Part shown: positions 57,201 to 64,000 of the stretch, piece by piece
Layout: each line of letters begins with the position of its first letter
Numbering within the stretch: position 1 is the stretch's first letter
Assembly (NCBI GenBank): GCA_028583605.1
Contig: CM053327.1
Location: forward strand, 32,482,126 to 32,546,125
Reading direction: 5' to 3'
Origin: Dastarcus helophoroides
Lineage: Eukaryota; Arthropoda; Insecta; Coleoptera; Bothrideridae
Length of the DNA stretch: 64,000 nucleotides
The notes under the pieces: model-generated
What the model was told of the DNA's origin: nothing
Seen by the model: only the letters and a program-made list of their open reading frames with translations
The model's database searches: none
Translations under genes and position numbers: made by a program

Positions 57201-58010
57201 TTTTTTCAAATAAGTCAAAATTTTTAGAAAAGTATCGATCTTTTTCTTGAAATTTTGTAAATATCGATTCTCTGATATATTTACTTTTTTCAAAGTTTTT
57301 AGAAAAGTATCGAAATTTTGAAAAAAGTAAATTATTTTTGAAAGAGTTTGTATTCATAAAAAGTTTAGATTTTGAGAAAAAGATTTACGCAGGAAGATAA
57401 GGAAATTTTCAAAAAAAATTTCGAAAAACGTCGAAATTATTAGAAAATGTCAAATTTGTTAAAAGTTGATTTTTTGAAAAAAATATTGAAATTGAAATCT
57501 AAATTTTCAAAAAGTCTACATTTTCAAGAAAGACGACATTTTAGAAAATATTCGAAACTTTCAAAAATGTGAAATATTTCAAGAAAAAAGTCGGAACATT
57601 GTGACGCCATGAAGCATATCACTCGTCTCGCACTTGACACACGATGTCACACTCTATTGACCCCCTTGACCCCCCTTAATCTGCGAAATAACAACGCGTC
57701 TGGTGTCTCATCATCAAATCTTTTTTTAAAATACAAAATTTTGATTTGAAACAAGCATTCCAATCCCAAAGCAGTGCTGCTTGTTTGGAATAAAACTTCT
57801 TCCATTTTGTATTAAAATGATAGACAAGTATTGTTGAAAACATTGACTTTGAGAGTTTCGATAGATACAGTCTATTTTACAACTTTTTTAAAATGAAGTC
57901 AATCTCGAAAATCCTGGGATCAAAAATACTTAATCCCGAAGATTTCGGGATTAAAAAGCGGTCGGGATCCCGGGATCTCGAAATTCAGAATCCCGGGATC
58001 AAATCCTCTA
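54224..58010. mobile_element. Probable non-autonomous hAT element hAT-4
   Basis: Left end TAGGGAATTCGATCCCGATC; right end inverted TAGAGGATTTGATCCCGGG. Both are followed by clusters of AATCCCGGGATT palindromes at 54259-54300 and 57895-58000. Target duplication is unclear (TGCAATAT / GTCACGAT). The body is A-rich low complexity. GC-richer patches at 54525-54620 and 57600-57700 resemble ends of another small element. No transposase. Confidence 0.6.
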
Positions 58011-58747
58011 GTCACGATATAAAGGTTTCTTGCTTCGTTTTAATTATCGCAGCTCTATTTTCAGTTAAATATTCTTCTTAATAAATTCTTAGTTTTACAA
58101 CATTTCTGTAAATATGCATGAAATATGGGTTACAAAACAGCTTAGGAAACAAAAGTGACTTACATATTTATCATTGTTTAACTCTCCCAATGAAACAGAA
58201 AATGGCACATATACAAATTCTCACGTATTGAAGTAAAAATTCTAGCAAAGAGAACTAGTGACGTAAGTTTTACATAATTAGAACAATGGGTCTACTGACT
58301 GTGTAAAGAAAAAGCTAATCTTAATAAAAGAAACTGTTTCATCCAAATAATAGTAATTTAATGTCACCGAAATTTTTAATTAAGACGTTCTATTAACAAA
58401 AATATGACCGCTTTGTAACACGCAATGGTAAAATTGTGCGTATTTCATCAACACAACTAATCCTAAAAGAAAGCTAAAGAGATTGTGTCCATCGTTTCAC
58501 TTTCGAACTTGTGATTACAAATTGGGAACATGATAATGTTCCCTTCAAACTGATAAGTTTGAGGTGAAGATTTTTTTTAAAAATGCTATGAGTAAGTCAG
58601 ATACTACAACAAAAATTGAGTCTCAACTGAAGCAGAAATTTTAATATGCTTTTATCAAAACCAATGTATCATAAAAAAGTGTTTGGTCGTGCAATTTTTC
58701 AATTTTATATAAAAAATTTTAACCGATAAGTATTTAGTGGTACTGTA
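58011..58747. other. Intergenic sequence, no supported gene
   Basis: AT-rich but less repetitive than its surroundings. Presumed to include the 3' UTR of the 96-residue gene. Confidence 0.45.
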
Positions 58748-59101
58748 TTAATTTCTCGTGATATATTTTCCTCCATGCGATTTTATATCAGAATTTACAT
58801 CGCCCTTTCTTGGGTAGTTTTGGGGTTCCCGCTTATTAACAACGACGGAAAATAAAGATACAACATAGACTGGTTCATTGTGAATTTTGCAAAATACGCA
58901 ACTCCTAACATCCTGTTCCTTAATATCAACCAATTTCCAGTCAATTCTGAAAGAAATGCTGCCCATTAAGAAAATTAAATCTTTGTCATAACCCCTGTTG
59001 AATACTTACTTCTTCAAGTTAAGTAAAAATTTTCCAATTTTTCCCAAAGCTTCTCTGGAAATAAAAACATGTTGGTAATGTATCGATTCGTCTGTTACCA
59101 T
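58748..59101 (-). CDS. Hypothetical 96-residue protein, two exons
   Basis: Exon 1 is 59101-59010 (ATG to AA|gtaagt). Exon 2 is 58946-58748 (tttcag|A..., stop TAA). Joining AA+A gives Lys and an uninterrupted frame: MVTDESIHYQHVFISREALG ... VRSCVFCKIHNEPVYVVSLF ... GGKYITRN. The 63-nt intron has consensus ends. There is no signal peptide or membrane segment; a CxxC pair (VFCKIHN preceded by SC) is visible. The protein family is not recognised. It could be a small conserved gene or the tail of a larger transcript with upstream exons. Confidence 0.55.
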
Positions 59102-59339
59102 ATTTCAAAAAATGTTCATGGTAATAGATTCTGTTAAAATTAGAATCGTGCTTAAATTCGAAAAACAAGAATAAAAAACAACAAAAAGACAAATAACGAA
59201 CTGTCGGTTACGGAGGCGTAGAAATCACATTGATTTGAAATTTTTTTAGAAATTTCGAGATAATAGTCAGAATTTTGAGATTAAAGTTGAAATTTCGCCT
59301 TTTTTTCCAGAAATTTCGACTCTAATTTCGAAATTTGGA

Positions 59340-61265
59340 GTGTCAATTATGATTATTAAAAATTGAAATTACTGAACGCACCCTACTGCCAACTGTCAAT
59401 ATTCTCGGATAAGAGGTGTGGTGGGCCGCAATTGTCATCTGCTAAGCTGCTCTATAAGCAGAGGAATTTCGACTTTAAAATTTCGATTTTGATCTCGGGA
59501 CTTGGATTAAACAAGTATTTTATTTTTTGAAATCCTGACTTTTTCTCGAAATTTCGACTTTAATCTCGAAATTTTGATTTTTTTTTCGGAATTTCGACTT
59601 CTCTCTCAAAATTTCGACTTTAATCTCGGAATTTCGACTTGTAACTTAAAATTTAGACTTTTTTCTGGAAATTTGGACCTAAAGATCAAGATATCCACTT
59701 TAAACTCGAAATTTTGACTTTAAACCCGAAATTTTGACTTTAAATCCGAAATTTCGACTTTTTTCTCGAAGTTTCGATTTTAATCTCGGAATTTCGACTT
59801 TCAATTCAAAATTTAGACTTTTTTATCGAAATTTCGGGACCAAGTTGAAATTTCAACATTAATTTCGAAATTTAAAAAAAAAAGATGAAATGATGATAAT
59901 TAAAACTAGAAATTATTGAACGCACTATACTGCCAACTGTCAATATTAATTGGAAAGGAGAGTGATGGGACGCAACTGTCATCTGCCTAACTTAACCATA
60001 GATTATAGAAATTTAGACTTTAATCTCAGCTTCTTAAGAGAAAAGTCGAAATTTTGAGAAAAAATTCTAAATTTCGAGAAAAAAAGTCAAAATTTCAGGT
60101 TGAAAGTCGAATTTTCCAGAAAGAAGTCGAAATTTCGAGTTTAAAGTCGAAACTTCGAGAAAAAAGTCAGAATTTCGAGATTAAAATCGAAATATCAACT
60201 TTAAACTCGAAATTTCTGGATTTTTTAATTGATGTCTTTCTATGTCTTCGTATAATCTCGAAAATTCAAGAAAAAATATCAAAATTTTCAGAAAAAAAAC
60301 CAACATTTTGAAATCAAAGTAAAAACTTCGAACTTTATTCTGGGAATTTCGAGGAAAAAGTCGAAATTTTTAGATTAAATCGAAATTTCGAAAATAAGTC
60401 GAAATTTCAACTTGTAACTCGAAATTTGGACATTTTTCTCGAAATTTTGACTTAAATATCAAGATATAGACTTTAAACCCGAAATTTCGACTTTTTTCTC
60501 GAAATTTCGATATGTATCTCGGAATTTCGACTTTTAATTTAAAATTTAGACTTTTTTATCGAAATTTCGGGACCAAATTGAAATTTAAAATTTAATTTCG
60601 GAATTCCAAAAAAAAAATGAAATTATGATAATTAAAACTAGAAATTACTGAACGCGCTCTACTGCCAACTGTCGATAATAATGGGAAACGGGAGTAGTGA
60701 GACGCAACTGTCATCTGCCTAACTTAACCATAAATTATAGACATTTCTACTTTAATCTCGGATTTTTAAGAAAAAAGTCGAAATTTCGAGAAAAAACTCT
60801 AAATTTCAGGTTGAAAGTCGAATTTTCCAGAAAGAAGTCGAGATTTCGAGTTTAAAGTCGAAACTTCGAGAAAAAAGTCAAAATTTCAGCTTGAAAGTCG
60901 AATTTTCCAGAAAGAAGTCGAAATTTCGAGTTTAAAGTCGAAACTTCGAGAAAAGTCAGAATTTTGAGACTAAAATCGAAATATCGACTTTAAACTCGAA
61001 ATTTCTGAATTTTTTTATTTGATGTCCTTCCTACTCCTTTGTATAATCTCGAAAATTCAAGAAAAAATATCAAAATTTTCAGAAAAAAAGCCAAAATTTT
61101 GAAATCAAAGTAAAAATTTCGAACTTTCATCTGGAAATTTCGAGGAAAAAGTCGAAATTTGAGATTAAATCAAAATTTCGAGAACAAAGTCGCTATTTCT
61201 GGACTAAAATCGAAATTTCGAAAATAAGTCGAAATTTCGAAATTAGAGTCGAGTATTTTTGCTAA
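59340..61265. repeat. Higher-order tandem repeat of the AAATTTCGAC motif
   Basis: A conserved block with ACTGCCAACTGTC and CAACTGTCATCTGCCTAACT occurs at about 59.35, 59.89 and 60.63 kb, and a block TATAATCTCGAAAATTCAAG at 60.25 and 61.04 kb. Between them run dense copies of TCGAAATTTCGACTTT and its complement, switching strand within each unit. The unit is about 0.55-0.79 kb. Confidence 0.8.
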
Positions 61266-62904
61266 AAATAACTCTTTTTAAATTAATTTTCTTTTTACGC
61301 CTTTGTGACTAGTACAAAAAACTAAAGTTTTTGACAATGTTCAACAAAATGTCAAAAATCTATAGCTCAAAGTTAAAGAAGTTCAGATTAACTTAAAATC
61401 TCTAACTTTTCCAAATTTAGCTGAAACGTTTTTGAAAACGTTGTTGCAATAAAATTTTGATTTGAATATTCAAAATTTTATTCTAAATTTCAACTTTTCT
61501 AGATATTTTTAGTTTAAACCTAAAATGTCTTGTTTTTTTGAAACTGTAACAAAAACATTTTTTAATTTCCGGATTTTCCTCACTTTTTAACACATTTTGA
61601 TTTTGATTTCTGTGTCCAGTTTTTGATTTTAATCTCTACATTTGGACTTTCATCTCAAAATTTTGACTTCCGCCAGAAAACTTCAAATCAAATTAGCTAA
61701 ATTCAACTTTGACTTTAAATCTCAAATTTCAAAAAACATTTTTTTAAACACCTGAAGATTTTTTGAATTTGTTTTGAATTTTAAATTCGAATTTTCTACA
61801 TTAATCTCGAAATTTCTAACTTTCGAATTCAAAACCAAATTCTCAAGATTTTAACCTTAAAATCATTTAAAAAAACATTTCTTTTTAATTGTGAAGCGGT
61901 TTTAACTTTGATTTAACTGCAAACGCAAAATGTTGAGAGTATATTAGACATTTTGTGAAATTTTTTACAAATGTCGAAGTTTTTCTCTAGACAATTTCTT
62001 ATAACTTCTAATCTTTACGTATTCTCAAAATCAAAATTTTATATTTAACCTCGAAACACTGACATTCCCGAGAAATTTCAAAGTTTTTCTACTTTAGATA
62101 CAAAATATTGACTTTAAACCATATATGCTTTAAACCCTAAAGTTCGCAAAATATTTTGGTATAAATTTCCATGTTTGTTGACTTCACTAACCAGATTTGA
62201 ATTTTAAATTAAAACAGTTTTATTTTGAAATTGAGATAAACGCAAAATTTTGACCCCAAACACAAAATTCCAAGGAATGTTGATTGAAATTTCGATCTTT
62301 TTCGGAAATCCTTCTGTAAACCTCACATGTCAACGTTAAAACCCAAATTGTAACTTTCTGCTCGAAATTTTGACTTCGAACGCAACATTTAGATTTAGAC
62401 TTTAAATTTTGAGATTAATTTTTTTGTCATGACTCCAAAGTTTTAACTTAAATGCAAAATTTTGAAAATATTAATGTATGTTAGGGACGCAGTCACGGAA
62501 TATTACACACTTGTGCCCGAAAATAATTTAATGCCATGCCAATATAAAACGTGAAAGTGAAAGTTAATATTTCGTGGGTAAAGTAAATTGGAGTTTTAAG
62601 TACCATGCAGGAAATTTCAAGGGATTAAAGATTATACAAAGAAATACAAGTGAACGAATGAAGCCAAGTGCATAGTGCAAAAATTACAACTAAATACTAA
62701 CGACAAATATACGCATACTTAACTTTTAATATGTTTTGAGTGGCAAATTCCAACGAAATTATCATCCACGAAGGTACCATTGGTCAAAATTAGCAGTTGA
62801 ATAATATTAACTTTCAATATTCACTCATCAATTGTTGAATTTGGGGATAAATACAAATTGATACAATACAAATAAATATGATCTATATTAAAAATAATAA
62901 ATAT
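61266..62904. other. AT-rich intergenic sequence
   Basis: Degenerate runs of the same short motif thin out towards 62.5 kb. 62470-62900 is more complex and probably includes the 3' UTR of the next minus-strand gene. No further gene is seen. Confidence 0.5.
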
Positions 62905-64000
62905 TTACATAAGTTTTTCATAAAAATTTACACCTAATTGCTTGTACCTTTTATTTCTCTCTGCCGGTTTTGGTTCTTCAGGTTCTTCGCCGAGTATTTC
63001 AACGTTTCGAACTGGCATTTTCTTCACGCGCGTCGTGGGCGTTGTAGTTTCGGCTTCTTCACTATCGATGTCATCAACCGGCAAAGCTGGATTGATGGCC
63101 AACTGTAGCATCCTCAGTAGCAGCATTTCTCGCACATCGGGCGGCAGATACTCTTCATTTTCTTGAATATTGTTAGAAACCGTCGCTTTATTAAGCCTGG
63201 CAGCCCTTTTAGTCGGAGAATAAGTCGCTTCGTTGTTGTAACGTTCCACGTCGTACAAATTCTGCTGTCTGTTTCTGTACTGTCGTTCTTGAGCTGCGAG
63301 AACGTATTGTCGGTGTTGTTGGGCTATTTCCGGCGAAAACTGAGACGGTCCCTTGTCGTTAGATGGTACTCTTTGGTTGTAATATTGCGCTGGGTATGGT
63401 GGAGGCGGTGGTCGATATCTGAAGAAATCTGGATTTCTCCTGGGGTCCGTTAGTTCGCTAATTCGTTCCAAACGGCTTTGTCTTATAATAAGTTGGTGGA
63501 GAAGTTTTTGAAAATCTCTAGTGCTTACTGGAGGAGCAATATCCTCTATTCCGTTATCCACATCATCAATGTACCTAGGAAGCACTGGTACTGGAACTGG
63601 GATCGAATAAGGATTTTGAGTTGTTTGGTGTTGGGGTAGTTCTCTTACATATCCATTATCGTCTACGTGGACTGGCATAGGTCGGAAATGCGGGGGAGGT
63701 AATCGTCGAACAAAAACAGGTCGTGGTTCAATTTCTGGTACATTTGTTGGTACTGGGGTAGTTTCTTTGATATATTGCTGTTGGGGTAAGAACTGTGCTT
63801 GAATGTTATCGTTGATTTCTCTGGCAACATCAGCTGGGATTAGTCTCCCTTGAAGGTGACTAAGTGGTACTAAAACTGTTCCTTGTTGAAATGGATGTCT
63901 AATTGCTACGAAAGGTTCAGGCGTGGGACGATTAGCTGGAATTTGAACTATAGGTATCGCTGTAGGGGTGCTGGGTTCTAAACTGTGTTCCGTTGTGGTT
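62905..64000 (-). CDS. Pro/Gln-rich protein of unknown function, C-terminal 364 residues
   Basis: One open frame from the window edge to a TAA at 62907-62905. It is rich in Pro, Gln, Thr and Arg: FVAIRHPFQQGTVLVPLSHL, QFLPQQQYIKE, YRPPPPPYPAQYYNQRVPS, a KRAAR dibasic site, EYLPPDVREMLLLRMLQLA, acidic EEPEEPKPAE, end YEKLM. No transmembrane segment is present in the visible part. Composition recalls extracellular-matrix, cuticle or secreted low-complexity insect proteins, but no domain (for example RR chitin-binding) is seen, so function is left open. The Met at 63678 is internal; the start lies outside the window. Codon use is richer in G/C than its surroundings, supporting real coding. Confidence 0.75.
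   Translation of the reverse strand, partial: TTTEHSLEPSTPTAIPIVQIPANRPTPEPFVAIRHPFQQGTVLVPLSHLQGRLIPADVAREINDNIQAQFLPQQQYIKETTPVPTNVPEIEPRPVFVRRLPPPHFRPMPVHVDDNGYVRELPQHQTTQNPYSIPVPVPVLPRYIDDVDNGIEDIAPPVSTRDFQKLLHQLIIRQSRLERISELTDPRRNPDFFRYRPPPPPYPAQYYNQRVPSNDKGPSQFSPEIAQQHRQYVLAAQERQYRNRQQNLYDVERYNNEATYSPTKRAARLNKATVSNNIQENEEYLPPDVREMLLLRMLQLAINPALPVDDIDSEEAETTTPTTRVKKMPVRNVEILGEEPEEPKPAERNKRYKQLGVNFYEKLM

Noticed and set aside
54525..57700. A second complete element inside hAT-4, suggested by AGGGGCCATCC and GACCCCCTTGACCCCCC patches
   Set aside because: The two patches did not give a convincing inverted match, so only a note in the hAT-4 entry was kept.

Overview
The window looks like an AT-rich, repeat-laden insect (at least arthropod) nuclear contig. 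It has spliced genes with GT-AG introns, a divergent Cdc20/Cortex-type WD40 gene, a secreted-type lipase, many mariner and hAT elements and several LINE families. There is no sign of bacterial or viral gene organisation. No rRNA, convincing tRNA or CRISPR array was seen. The insect order cannot be fixed from sequence alone.

Host genes, all reconstructed by hand from splice sites and codon phase: (1) + strand, 1-5193, the C-terminal half of an SLC17-type MFS anion transporter whose N-terminal exons lie before the window. (2) - strand, 20602-12430, a neutral (pancreatic-type) lipase with an intact Ser/Asp/His triad. (3) - strand, 48978-29902, a probably complete 443-residue Cdc20/Fizzy-family APC/C co-activator (Cortex-like) in eight coding exons, ending in an Ile-Arg tail. 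(4) - strand, 59101-58748, a two-exon 96-residue protein of unknown function. (5) - strand, 64000-62905, the C-terminal 364 residues of a Pro/Gln-rich protein that continues past the window edge.

Most other DNA is transposons, largely inside introns. Five pieces of one or two related CR1/Jockey-type LINE families lie at 9.4-12.3, 16.8-19.5, 19.5-19.8, 33.1-34.2 and 50.4-51.8 kb. An RNase H-bearing LINE lies at 30.7-33.1 kb and a short RTE-like LINE tail at 52.5 kb. Three mariners are present, two nested one in the other (13.6-16.3 kb) and one carrying a pogo-like MITE at a TA in its stop-codon region (20.7-22.2 kb). Non-autonomous hAT-like elements lie at 24.8-26.9, 40.9-43.3, 43.9-48.05 and 54.2-58.0 kb, and possibly 1.0-4.0 kb. 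The 43.9 kb element carries a PIF/Harbinger MITE and another palindrome inside it.

A palindromic foldback family occurs at ten loci. Its centre resembles a hammerhead ribozyme core, with compensatory changes in the putative stem II. The remaining non-coding DNA, including the inside of the hAT elements, is built from degenerate, strand-asymmetric runs of a short motif around AAATTTCGACTTT; this resolves into higher-order tandem repeats at 59.3-61.3 kb.

The host genes appear unrelated to each other. The window's theme is how introns have grown by nested insertion, MITE-associated duplication of an exon, and satellite-like expansion.
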